Source of the DNA: Clostridia bacterium
GTDB lineage: Bacteria; Bacillota; Clostridia; UBA1381
DNA length: 22,291 bases
NCBI GenBank assembly: GCA_900756545.1
Contig: CAAEKO010000011.1
Location: 1-22,291 of the forward strand
Direction of reading: 5' to 3'
The notes under the pieces: generated by a model
Seen by the model: the letters and a program-made list of their open reading frames with translations, nothing else
The model's database searches: none
What the model was told of the DNA's origin: nothing
Shown here: in pieces, positions 8,316-17,500 of the stretch
Position numbering within the stretch: the stretch's first letter is position 1
Layout: each line of letters begins with the position of its first letter
Translations under genes and position numbers: made by a program

Positions 8316-10205
8316 TTATTGCAGCGCTGCTTGTGTCACACCAGTCAACGGCAGCAATCCCTCAACGTCATACCATATAAACATCTTGGCCTTCACCGCT
8401 CCCTCAGGAATTTCCACAGAAGCATGAACAGCCGTTTCGCCCTGACTAAGTGATGCATAGTCCATAAAACTTCTGCTTAATAGCCTATTGTTCTCACCGT
8501 AAACAGCAATGATTACTACAGCCTTATCCAACGCACCTGTATAGGAATGGATGATAGCGCTGCCCTTTGCCAAACCGTATTCACAGTTCACCGCCTGGTC
8601 TGTTATTTCGTAATCAATTGCCCGAACCGTTAGGAACACGATTCTTTTCGTTCCCGCGCTGTTCGCCGCCGAAACAGCGACCATATGCGTCCCCTGGCTT
8701 AAATTTACAGAAAGCACATAGGCGCCGTCCTCTCTTACTAATTCCTTTGCTTCACCATCAACCTCCGCTGCCATCTCTGTAATTTCCGCTCCATTGCCGT
8801 CAATATTGAAGCACAGCTCCACATTGCCCGGCGATACATAGGAATAATCAGCTGCCGGCATAATGGCAGGACGAAGAAGATCTGTTGTGGTCAAAACAAG
8901 CTTGGGCACGCTGGAACTCAGTGACCCCAGACTAACGCGGTATTGGTTGCTGTTCACTGCAAACTGAATTATCGTCTCACCCTTTGCAAGCTTCTCCTCC
9001 ACGAACCCCGTAATATCCGCAGTGCCGGTGCCGTCAAGCTTTACGCTTTTAAACGCAGTACTGCTATAATTTGGCGCGGGATCCGCCGGAAATGCGGGAT
9101 CATAGTCCAGCGCGGGATCGCTTTTATATCCCCATTCCGATACCGGCGTTATAATCTCATAAAAATTAAGACTTTCATCAGACTGCCCCGGCTTAAATTC
9201 AAACACTGCCTTATCCAGGGTATAGTCCTCCAAAGCGGATATGTCATAAGCAAAATAATAATAGTTTGCCCCCGTCACAGCCATATTCCATTTTGTATCC
9301 AGATCAGCATTGTTGGAACCGCATTTGATATTGTTAATTTCGGTTACCGTTTTCTGATATCCCACAAGAATAGTCATACTTTCCATGGACGTGATGCCCA
9401 GCGCATTAGTTGCCTCAATCCTGATTGTATGCTGCCCGTCCTCTAACACGCCGGATACGGCACTATAGCTGTCAGTGTCTTTTGTAACTTCCAATTCAAT
9501 ATTGTCCAGAAAAATCTTTACGCTGGCCACGCCATTTGCATCAACCGCCTTTAAAGCCACTTCAACGCTGCTGCCGGAATCAAGGGTATTGCTGCCAGGC
9601 GATGTGACGATAATCTCGGGAGCTTTTGCATAATAAATTTCAATCTTGGGTCTTGGCCTGCCGTCTTCCCACACATTTCCCAGTGAAACGGTACCGTCAT
9701 CGGGCGTCATGGCCGCAAACTGCAGCTTGGTATTTCCTGCCTTTACAAGTTCCCGAACATGGTCTGTAATATCGATTCTGCTTTCCATTTCCGCAGTTCC
9801 CTTTCCGTACGCAAAGGGCGTTTCGGCAAAGTCCGGCACTATTTCCGGATGCCCTGCAGTCCCGCCGGGCACACCTGTCCACGCATCATATGCGCTTGTG
9901 AGCGCATAGAGCAAAACATCGCTCCCAACATAAGAGCCTGGTGTAAACACGAATTCTGCTTTTCCCACCGTGTAACCTTTTACAGGAGCAATATCAAAGC
10001 CGTAAAAACCATGATTGTTCTGATTGACGGCAAGATTATAAATCACATTGCCATCTGTTGCGACGGAACCATCACTTCGGGCAACCGCATACTTTTCTGG
10101 ACTTGCAGTATATTTTTCATAACCGTCAAGTTCCTCCGCCTGTACTGGCGATATGCAGGTCAGCCCCATACAAAAAGCCAGAATTAAACCCCAAAATTTC
10201 CTCAT
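8316..10205 (-). CDS. Secreted tandem DNRLRE-like / Ig-like binding-module protein
   Basis: The 629-residue product has a signal peptide ending near VQA-EE (about residue 23). Two similar units follow. The first DNRLRE-like beta-sandwich (about 25-190) holds a GKGTAEMESRIDITDHVRE segment and is followed by an Ig-like domain (about 195-285). The second DNRLRE-like domain (about 290-435) holds the matching GTGTADITGFVEEKL and is followed by another Ig-like domain (about 440-530). The C-terminal module (532-629) is the one shared with two neighbouring products and ends AKMFIWYDVEGLLPLTG. DNRLRE modules occur on surface enzymes of Gram-positives and are thought to bind carbohydrate. There is no catalytic signature, SLH domain or sorting signal, so an extracellular adhesin or scaffold is the simplest reading. 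An AAAGGA site lies 10 bases before ATG. A hairpin with a short U-run separates it from the preceding gene. Confidence 0.78.
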   Translation of the reverse strand: MRKFWGLILAFCMGLTCISPVQAEELDGYEKYTASPEKYAVARSDGSVATDGNVIYNLAVNQNNHGFYGFDIAPVKGYTVGKAEFVFTPGSYVGSDVLLYALTSAYDAWTGVPGGTAGHPEIVPDFAETPFAYGKGTAEMESRIDITDHVRELVKAGNTKLQFAAMTPDDGTVSLGNVWEDGRPRPKIEIYYAKAPEIIVTSPGSNTLDSGSSVEVALKAVDANGVASVKIFLDNIELEVTKDTDSYSAVSGVLEDGQHTIRIEATNALGITSMESMTILVGYQKTVTEINNIKCGSNNADLDTKWNMAVTGANYYYFAYDISALEDYTLDKAVFEFKPGQSDESLNFYEIITPVSEWGYKSDPALDYDPAFPADPAPNYSSTAFKSVKLDGTGTADITGFVEEKLAKGETIIQFAVNSNQYRVSLGSLSSSVPKLVLTTTDLLRPAIMPAADYSYVSPGNVELCFNIDGNGAEITEMAAEVDGEAKELVREDGAYVLSVNLSQGTHMVAVSAANSAGTKRIVFLTVRAIDYEITDQAVNCEYGLAKGSAIIHSYTGALDKAVVIIAVYGENNRLLSRSFMDYASLSQGETAVHASVEIPEGAVKAKMFIWYDVEGLLPLTGVTQAALQ

Positions 10206-10240
10206 ATGTTTCCAATCCTTTCTTTGCTAAGATTTTTTAT

Positions 10241-10262
10241 AAAACAGCGGCCCTGTGCCGCT
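10241..10262 (-). terminator. Possible weak intrinsic terminator or attenuator inside the operon
   Basis: On the minus strand AGCGGC and GCCGCT (10257-10262 and 10246-10251) pair as a perfect 6-base GC-rich stem with a 5-base loop ACAGG. The stem is followed by GTTTTATA. It overlaps the tandem stop codons TAA TAG of the upstream SLH protein gene. The shape is that of a weak Rho-independent terminator and could lower expression of the distal five genes. Readthrough is likely, because no clear promoter was seen after it. Confidence 0.45.
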
Positions 10263-10263
10263 A

Positions 10264-12864
10264 TTATCTCTTGATTATATACGCAACCTGCGGCTGTGCC
10301 CACTGGGTCTGTATGATGACTTTCGACGCGTCATTCGGGCTGTACTTAAACTCTACAATATCCTCCAGCGTGGCCTTGCGCACATTTTCAACCTTTTTAC
10401 CCGCCTCGTAAACATACCATTGATCGCTGAAACGGTAGGCCTCGATATCAAAGTCCGTTACGGATTTCAAATCTAATCCACATAAGCCTACATAATTGGA
10501 GGATACCTCGTATACTTTTCCTAAAAACAATCTGTAATTAGCGTTTTGCGTATATTCCGACATAGGATTGGGGGAAAGTCCTTTTCCTTCGTCATAACAC
10601 CATGCATCACCGATATAGTCGTACACTCTGATAACTCCATCAAGCTCATCGTTCGGCGTTTGACTGAACCGAATAATATCTCCAGCTGCAAGCTCCTCTA
10701 TAAGCGCCTCGTCCTCCTCATACACAAAACGGTCGATTATTTTCCCCTTTTGTGACAGCTGAATATTCCACACAGCTTCATCCTCTGCATTCAATACTTT
10801 TTCTTTGCCGCAGACAATCGCAATATCGCCGTAATCAGCGGCAAGAGCTATAGAATCAAGCACGACCGCAGACGCCGCAAAGCCGTTGTTGCCTATCGTA
10901 TAAACATCGGCGTTAACGGTTTTGTCGTTGCCCATCTTTGACGGCGAAATCACCTTGTATTCATCATAGTTTTCCTGATTCTCCGGCACGGAAAAGACTA
11001 TGGTGCTATCTGTCAAAACATAATGTCCTGACAAGGTCTTTGTTGTTTTATACCACAGCGATCTACAACCCGGATTGCGGTATACCAGCGTATCCTTGTT
11101 GCTTTCAGCGCCTGCGGCGGGGGTATCAATATCTGTTACCAGTTGATCTGAATTTAGCTTGATTCGTATTACCGGCGGCGATACAGGAACCGCGCCGGTA
11201 ATCGCCCGATATATGTCGTCGGCGTCTTTGTATTTTATACCGTCAATCTTTACCTTTTCAGCACATGTGTACCTGATGTCCTCGCCGTTTGCGTTCAGGA
11301 CTCTCACATAGACCCCATCCTCAGACTCTGTATATCTGGCATATAGCATAAGCCCTATCCTGTAGTCTCCCGCATCAATATATTCGATAGATGCAATTTC
11401 CCCAAAAATATCAAAATAAATGATTGCTGTCTGTCCGATTTTAATAGAATCGTTAAAATTCTTCACCGTATCGTATGTAGTGCCGTCAATCATAACCTGA
11501 ATACTGCCGTCTGCATCATCTGTGCTTGTGGCACTTATTACTGCCTCCATCTTATTCTCTGAAACGAATAGGCGGAGAATCTCTCCGTTTTTACTTTGAT
11601 ACACAGTAATAATGTCATTTTGGTATAGCGTTTTAATATCTCTTTCGATTCCGTTCTTATCAACGCATTCCAGTTCAATGTTTTCACTTTGGTCAATTGT
11701 AAGATTATTTGCGGCATTATTCTTATCTATGATACAGAATACGGCATCATCCTTCTCATATGCCGACTGGACAACTAGAGTATAGCTTTCCCATATCAAA
11801 ATCACCTCATATTCTCCGTCACGGTCATTATCAATCAAATCAATATAACCACTGTCTATTCTCAGCAATGCGTCGTCAAAATCTGCGTCAAAGTCTATTG
11901 CTTCCCCATTATGCACGATATCCGCATCACTTGGTATTTTAATACGCTTCCGGGTTGTTGAATCGGCGTGATAATACGTCAGTGTCATATTAGAAAAATC
12001 CTCGATGTTCTCGGCTTCGATCCGCAGATTTTCCTGTTTTTTCTTTGGAAAACAGTATATCAGGTTTTCATCTTCATCATAAAAATAGGTCACAAAATAG
12101 CCAAGCCTATCTCTGACAGAATCATCATGAATATTAAATTTTTCGCCGGCAATTACAACCGTACCCTTCGTACACGATACTTGTTTTGTGATTCCCAGAA
12201 GCCCTGCAGACTGCATTACACCTTCGCCTCGTTCAATTCCATATAGCTTATACAACAAGGTATACTCGCCCGTTTTGGCAGATACGGCCCCGGCCTGCAT
12301 GTCGACTGCCGCAGTATTGGCGTTAAGCATGTTATAAAGCAGGCAATAGGTATTTTTCAATGTCATGACACCTTTGATATTTTTGTCAAGCCCCAGCTCC
12401 GCCGCTTTTGAGGTATACACCTGCTGTAATATAGCCGTGTCAGAAAAATTTGTTTTATATCCGAGGGCGCATACTGCCATCGTGAAGGCCTCTTTCTGCT
12501 CCAGAGCATCGTTCGGACCAAAGGCGCCGTCCCCGTATCCATTTACATATCCCAAAGCAGTAAGGGCGGTAATCGCCTTCGCATACTGATATTCCTCCCC
12601 TACATCCCAATACTGCTGTTTATAAACGTTACAGTTCACCAATAGGGTGTCTGCAAGCATGGCGGCAAATTCTCCGCGGGTAACCTGTGCTGCCAATTCC
12701 TTCTCTGTATAGGAATTCATATCAAGAATACCCAGTACATTTAAAAATTCAATATAATATTGAGCTTCCTCCGTTTCTGCGGCCGCGGCTGGCAACCCGG
12801 CGTACAAATTGACGGAAAGAAAGCTTAGCACAAAAAATAAAATGATTCGTTTCATTTCTATCAT
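10264..12864 (-). CDS. Cell-surface protein with N-terminal SLH repeats
   Basis: I chose the ATG at 12864 (866 residues) because AAAGGA lies just upstream. The frame is open to a TTG at 12879, and another in-frame ATG lies at 12855. A signal peptide ends near LPAAAA-ETEE. SLH repeats fill about residues 35-185: VTRGEFAAMLADTL, then GYVNGYGDGAFGPNDALEQKEA and a weaker third copy. SLH domains bind pyruvylated cell-wall polymers, so the protein is expected to be wall-held. The remaining roughly 680 residues are beta-rich, acidic and without a catalytic signature I recognise. One segment, D345-N-D347-R-D349-G-E-Y, is a DxDxDG calcium-binding loop like those in EF-hand or dockerin motifs, as a single copy. 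The gene begins 24 bases after its neighbour ends. A structural or glycan-binding surface role is inference. Confidence 0.82.
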   Translation of the reverse strand: MIEMKRIILFFVLSFLSVNLYAGLPAAAAETEEAQYYIEFLNVLGILDMNSYTEKELAAQVTRGEFAAMLADTLLVNCNVYKQQYWDVGEEYQYAKAITALTALGYVNGYGDGAFGPNDALEQKEAFTMAVCALGYKTNFSDTAILQQVYTSKAAELGLDKNIKGVMTLKNTYCLLYNMLNANTAAVDMQAGAVSAKTGEYTLLYKLYGIERGEGVMQSAGLLGITKQVSCTKGTVVIAGEKFNIHDDSVRDRLGYFVTYFYDEDENLIYCFPKKKQENLRIEAENIEDFSNMTLTYYHADSTTRKRIKIPSDADIVHNGEAIDFDADFDDALLRIDSGYIDLIDNDRDGEYEVILIWESYTLVVQSAYEKDDAVFCIIDKNNAANNLTIDQSENIELECVDKNGIERDIKTLYQNDIITVYQSKNGEILRLFVSENKMEAVISATSTDDADGSIQVMIDGTTYDTVKNFNDSIKIGQTAIIYFDIFGEIASIEYIDAGDYRIGLMLYARYTESEDGVYVRVLNANGEDIRYTCAEKVKIDGIKYKDADDIYRAITGAVPVSPPVIRIKLNSDQLVTDIDTPAAGAESNKDTLVYRNPGCRSLWYKTTKTLSGHYVLTDSTIVFSVPENQENYDEYKVISPSKMGNDKTVNADVYTIGNNGFAASAVVLDSIALAADYGDIAIVCGKEKVLNAEDEAVWNIQLSQKGKIIDRFVYEEDEALIEELAAGDIIRFSQTPNDELDGVIRVYDYIGDAWCYDEGKGLSPNPMSEYTQNANYRLFLGKVYEVSSNYVGLCGLDLKSVTDFDIEAYRFSDQWYVYEAGKKVENVRKATLEDIVEFKYSPNDASKVIIQTQWAQPQVAYIIKR

Positions 12865-12888
12865 GAAATCCTTTCTCAAAACAGTTGG

Positions 12889-14523
12889 TTAAGCCGCCGC
12901 CTTGATCAAGGCGAAAACCAGTTGCGCGGCCTCTGCTCTGGTGAGATTGGCTCTCGGCGCAAAGCTGTTGTCATATCCGTTTATAATACCTGCGCAGTAA
13001 AGCTTCAGTACGCTTCCGGCTGCATAATCTGCGATTTTGCCGCTGTCAGAGAACCCGGTATATTCACGGACACTGCTAAGCGCAATAGCCTGTACGTTTG
13101 CTAGATTTGCCATCATACATGCTGCATCCTGACGGATCACTGTATCTGCAGCCCGAAACGTACCGTCTTCAAATCCGCTGATAATTCCATAATGCTGGCC
13201 TGTAGCGGCAAATTGAAAATACCAGTCATCCTCTTCAACATCCGAGAACTGCGCTATGGCCGCCGGATCAGTAAAATCGAATGCCCTCAACAGGAGTGTC
13301 AGAAACTCGGCCCTGGTAATATCCTCTGACGGCATAAAGGTTCCGTCCTTATAGCCTGCAATAACGCCCCGTGCCGATAAAACCGCAATGGCCTCCTGCG
13401 CCCAGTGACCGGCAGGAACATCACAATATGATGGTTCCACTATTTTTTCATTCTCGCCGAAGGCCAAACTGGCAAATACAGTATCCGAATCACCGCCCTT
13501 GCCGGAACCGCCGGTTGATGTGCCTCCGCCAGATCCATTTTTCGGCAGATTATTCTTGATGAAATCTGCAAGCGCGTATTGGTCTGCAAATATGCCTCCT
13601 ACCAGCTTTGAATCAATGTTTTTTGTATCGCTCAGCGCAAAGTATGCAGATATATCCAGCCCGCAGGCGATATCAAAATTTATGAGAATATCTTTAATTT
13701 GACTATAGTTTACAGTCAGACTGATTTGCGTAAGATAAAACTGTTCTTTGAAATTATCCAAAAATGCCGCTGATTCACAAATCCTTTCTTTCACAAGCCT
13801 TTTTGCAAGCATAGCCTTTAATTGCGCGCTGCTATTCTCATACCGTTCCCATTCCATTGATCCGGCAAGCCCAAATATCGTTTGATTTTGAACCAGCAGG
13901 TTGTCAAGAACGTTGTTTTCTTCAGTAATGGCATCCTGGTTGATATCGCTAATCTGGAGAATTGACAATACCCGCTGGCAGTCAACGGCAAAATCCGCGA
14001 AATCCGCGCGCCTATTCTGTGCAAAATAACTGATACAAGCCGTTTTACCCGCAGCAGAAAGACCGCTGTAATTGCCGCAGTACAGGTCAATCAAACCGCT
14101 GTAATCTGAGAATGCCTGCACGGGGTCTGTTCCGAGCGCGTCAAAGAAAATTTGCGTTTCTTTCTGATCATACCAGGTAAATTCTCTTGCATAGTTTTGT
14201 TCCTCCCTGCTATGCCTGACAATAGCGGTGTAATTCGTACCATTTTCCGCTGCGGGCAGGAACACGGCCTCCTCCGAAATGTCATCAAGCTGATCCATGT
14301 ACAGCATTTCATGGAATCGCTCACCCGTAGTTTTTGGAAAGTCCGTATGATAATCCTCGCTTTTTACCATAGTTATGACTACACTTCCAGGCTCTGCCGC
14401 ATATTGAATGTGCAGCTTACCGTCAACATCCGCCCATATCATAATATCACCGTTGTTAGCAAATGTGGCGGTGCCGCTCAGTATAAAACCGCATAGGACA
14501 AAAATCCCTAAGACTCTTTTCAT
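12889..14523 (-). CDS. SLH-domain surface protein with unknown N-terminal domain
   Basis: The 544-residue product has a signal peptide (about 1-22, ending ATFA-NN). A mixed domain to about residue 325 follows, which I do not recognise: a beta-rich start, then mostly helix-prone sequence. A flexible Gly/Ser linker spans about 329-346 (GSGGGTSTGGSGKGG). Three SLH repeats fill 367-544, with the usual features HWAQEAI, GYKDGTFMP, ITRAEF, GFEDGTF and LTRAEAA. The architecture is an effector domain on a spacer with a wall anchor. The start codon overlaps the stop of the preceding propeller gene (ATGA), which points to coupled translation. A GGAGG lies 13 bases upstream, further than usual. It may act as a wall-bound partner of the propeller protein made from the preceding gene. 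No enzymatic residues are evident. Confidence 0.85.
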   Translation of the reverse strand: MKRVLGIFVLCGFILSGTATFANNGDIMIWADVDGKLHIQYAAEPGSVVITMVKSEDYHTDFPKTTGERFHEMLYMDQLDDISEEAVFLPAAENGTNYTAIVRHSREEQNYAREFTWYDQKETQIFFDALGTDPVQAFSDYSGLIDLYCGNYSGLSAAGKTACISYFAQNRRADFADFAVDCQRVLSILQISDINQDAITEENNVLDNLLVQNQTIFGLAGSMEWERYENSSAQLKAMLAKRLVKERICESAAFLDNFKEQFYLTQISLTVNYSQIKDILINFDIACGLDISAYFALSDTKNIDSKLVGGIFADQYALADFIKNNLPKNGSGGGTSTGGSGKGGDSDTVFASLAFGENEKIVEPSYCDVPAGHWAQEAIAVLSARGVIAGYKDGTFMPSEDITRAEFLTLLLRAFDFTDPAAIAQFSDVEEDDWYFQFAATGQHYGIISGFEDGTFRAADTVIRQDAACMMANLANVQAIALSSVREYTGFSDSGKIADYAAGSVLKLYCAGIINGYDNSFAPRANLTRAEAAQLVFALIKAAA

Positions 14524-17500
14524 TTGATCTTCAAAACCTCCTTCACCCTATACATCAAAACTGCCGCCTCACTTCTGGTCAGCTTATTTTTCGGGACAAA
14601 TTTGAAATCGGCGTCATCCAAATTAAAAATTCCGTTCTTCAGACATTTATATACACTGTATATCGCATAATCGGCTATCTCGTACTCTTCAAGTGCAGAT
14701 TTCGCCTGGGCAAGAGAATATCCTTTTTTTGTGCTCGTTGGCAGCAGCTTTGCAATTGCCGTCATCGCCTCCTCGTGCGTAACCAATTCTTCGGGACGGA
14801 ACCGCCCGTCAAAACCGTTCATCACGTCTGCGGCCGATATTTTATTTACAACACCTGAAAACCATGCGCCGTCCGGAATGTCTTCAAATCTTTTTCCTAC
14901 GCTGCCGTCCTGTACAAATGGGGCTATAAATGCAGCAAATTCCGCCCGGGCAAGCTTTTTTTGTCCTTGAAAGGTTCCGTCCGGATAGCCGCTTATCCAG
15001 CCTTGCGCCGCAAGCGCATTGATATATATATCCTCTTCCGTGACATCCAAAAAGGCCGTTTTTTCCCTGTCAAAATAGTTATCATATTCATAGACAAATG
15101 TGCCGGCTGAGGTTCCGATAAATGCCAGCGGTCTTGTGGGATGAAACTCTATTACCCAAATATCCTTACTGCCTGTTATTCCATCCACCACTCTCCAGCT
15201 TTCACCGCCGTCAAGGCTTTCAAAAAGTCCTGCGCTGACCGCATGCACATAGTTATCTACGCCGCCGGCCAGCAAATGCAGCGGATTTTGAGGGTCCTGC
15301 GCAATATCCATTATCGGGAGTTTATCTCCTGCGCTTTTCACCAGGCCGTTTTCGTCTGTAATATGCTTTGCAGCGTTACCAGTCAGAATCCAAAATCCAT
15401 TGAGAAACGTTCCCACATACAGCTTGCCCTCTTCCGTAAGGTCCGGCCGTATCCGCTGCATGCCGCTGATTACCGTTTGATTAAAGCATTCCCAATCCCG
15501 GGCGCAATTATATGAAACATACACTTTATCACCTGAGGCGCCATACACAATATCAGAATTATGCGGAGAAACCGCCTCTATCTTGATTTTTGACTTCATC
15601 CATGTATTGCCGTTGTCATAGCTTACCACTTGTCCCGCATAAATAATGTCCGGATTGCTTTGATGAAACGCAATGCATTTAGGCGGACTGCTTTCCGTAC
15701 CCAACAATTCCACATAGCTCATGCCGCCGTTCAGACTTTCTTTGAGCACTGATTTCTGCCAGGTACCTACATTACAAATCACTCTATCCGGATTTCTCGG
15801 GTCAATGGCAAGCGCAGTGGAGGTCTTTGAGCCGCTGAACCGGATGTTATATCTGTCCTCAAACGGCAGATTATATACAAGCGGATATTCTTCATTCCCA
15901 CCCACGTCCACAGTCTTGATCACGCCCCTATCAATTGCGGCAATAAACATAATTTTCGGATTTTCAAAGGAGAAAGTAAAATCGCTGGCTCGTATTCCAG
16001 AAATTCCGCTGGAAGATGGATAAAGACGCAGTTTTCCATCTTCAAAAATACCCTTATGCAGCTCCCCGTCCATAGACGCCAAGCATTCATTGCTTTTTAC
16101 AGGATGCACACGGAACGCTTCGGCAAACCATCCATGATTATCTTCCAGGTACACCGTTTCCCGTCCTGCGAACTCTGGTAACTCCAACGTCCGTCCATAG
16201 TCAGTGCTATAACGTATAGAATAAGTCTGGGAAGTGCAGATTATGTAAAGAATTGCATCCTCATCCGCCGAAGCCCGGTTGAAATGTATTGACATAAAAC
16301 TGCCGGTTGTTAGGCCGGCGGATTCCTTTGTATGTAAGACCGACCAAGACACACCGTCGTCAACGCTTTCATATATGTGCTCTTTATCCACCGCAAACCA
16401 ATGCTCGCTGTCTTTCGGATCTACCGCTATACCTGTTATATCAGTACTCTCTAATCCATTCGAGCATTGCCGCCACGCATCCTTCTCATAAGAAAACACG
16501 CCGTTTCTCGATGTGACCAGTATTCTGTTATTAAAAATTTGCAGACTCGTAATTTTCTTTTCCGTCAGCCCCATATTTGTCCATGTGCGGCCTCCGTCCT
16601 CCGAGCGCATAACGCCCATGTTATACACTCCGGCATATAGCGGACGTATACCCTCTGTATTTTTATTACCAAATTCAAGAACATAGCCGTTATAGAGCGT
16701 TGGAAATTGGAAATCATTTAGCTGATACCAATTTTTCCCGCCGTCTTCCGTTTTCCATATGCCGGAAAATTGGTTATACGCCTCGTTTCCCGAATGGGGG
16801 CATGCGGCAAGATACGCAATATTGCTGTTATCCGGATCAAAACGTATATCAATTGTTCCCATAGATTTCAACCCGTTTGACGCATCCAGCCATTCCGCCC
16901 CGCTGTTTTCACTTTTGCGTACATTGCAGGTGTCAAACCCGGTCATCATTTTGGCTGGATCAGAGGGAGCAATATCTACACAAAACATAAATTGCCCGCA
17001 TTCTCCGCCCTTATAACCATGCTCCGCCTGCTGTAGCTTAGTTAGATGATAATTCACCATCCAGGGCGCAGTGCGCGTTGTGGTGAGCATGTCAATGTCT
17101 GTGCCCGGCGGAATGCCGGAAGTATTGGGTTCGGGAACAAAATATTCCCGTTCCGCCCGGGGCGGCTGGGTCACGGCCGCTTCTTCCTGTATCTCCGGTG
17201 TTGAGGTTGGCGCAAGGGTTTGTGCCGGTTCAGGCTCCATCTCGTAAAGCGCAGGATCAAAATTGTTTCTGTCTATCGTAAGGCGAGGCCCCCGTTCCGA
17301 TTCACTGGCATAGAGAACCAGCGTCTGACCGGCACCGTTATCCTGTACAACAGCAAATGCGATATTTCCTCGTTTACTCACCTTTTCCCGCACATATCTT
17401 GTTACGTCAAGCTCCGTTTCTATATCCACTTCAAACTCAACCTCACCCAACCGCTCTAAAAGCTCCGGCCTGTTTTCACCGCTTATATCCCCGAAGGTAA

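Noticed and set aside
12865..12879. TTG at 12879 as the start of the N-terminal SLH gene
   Set aside because: The AAAGGA ribosome binding site lies inside this extension and points to the ATG at 12864.
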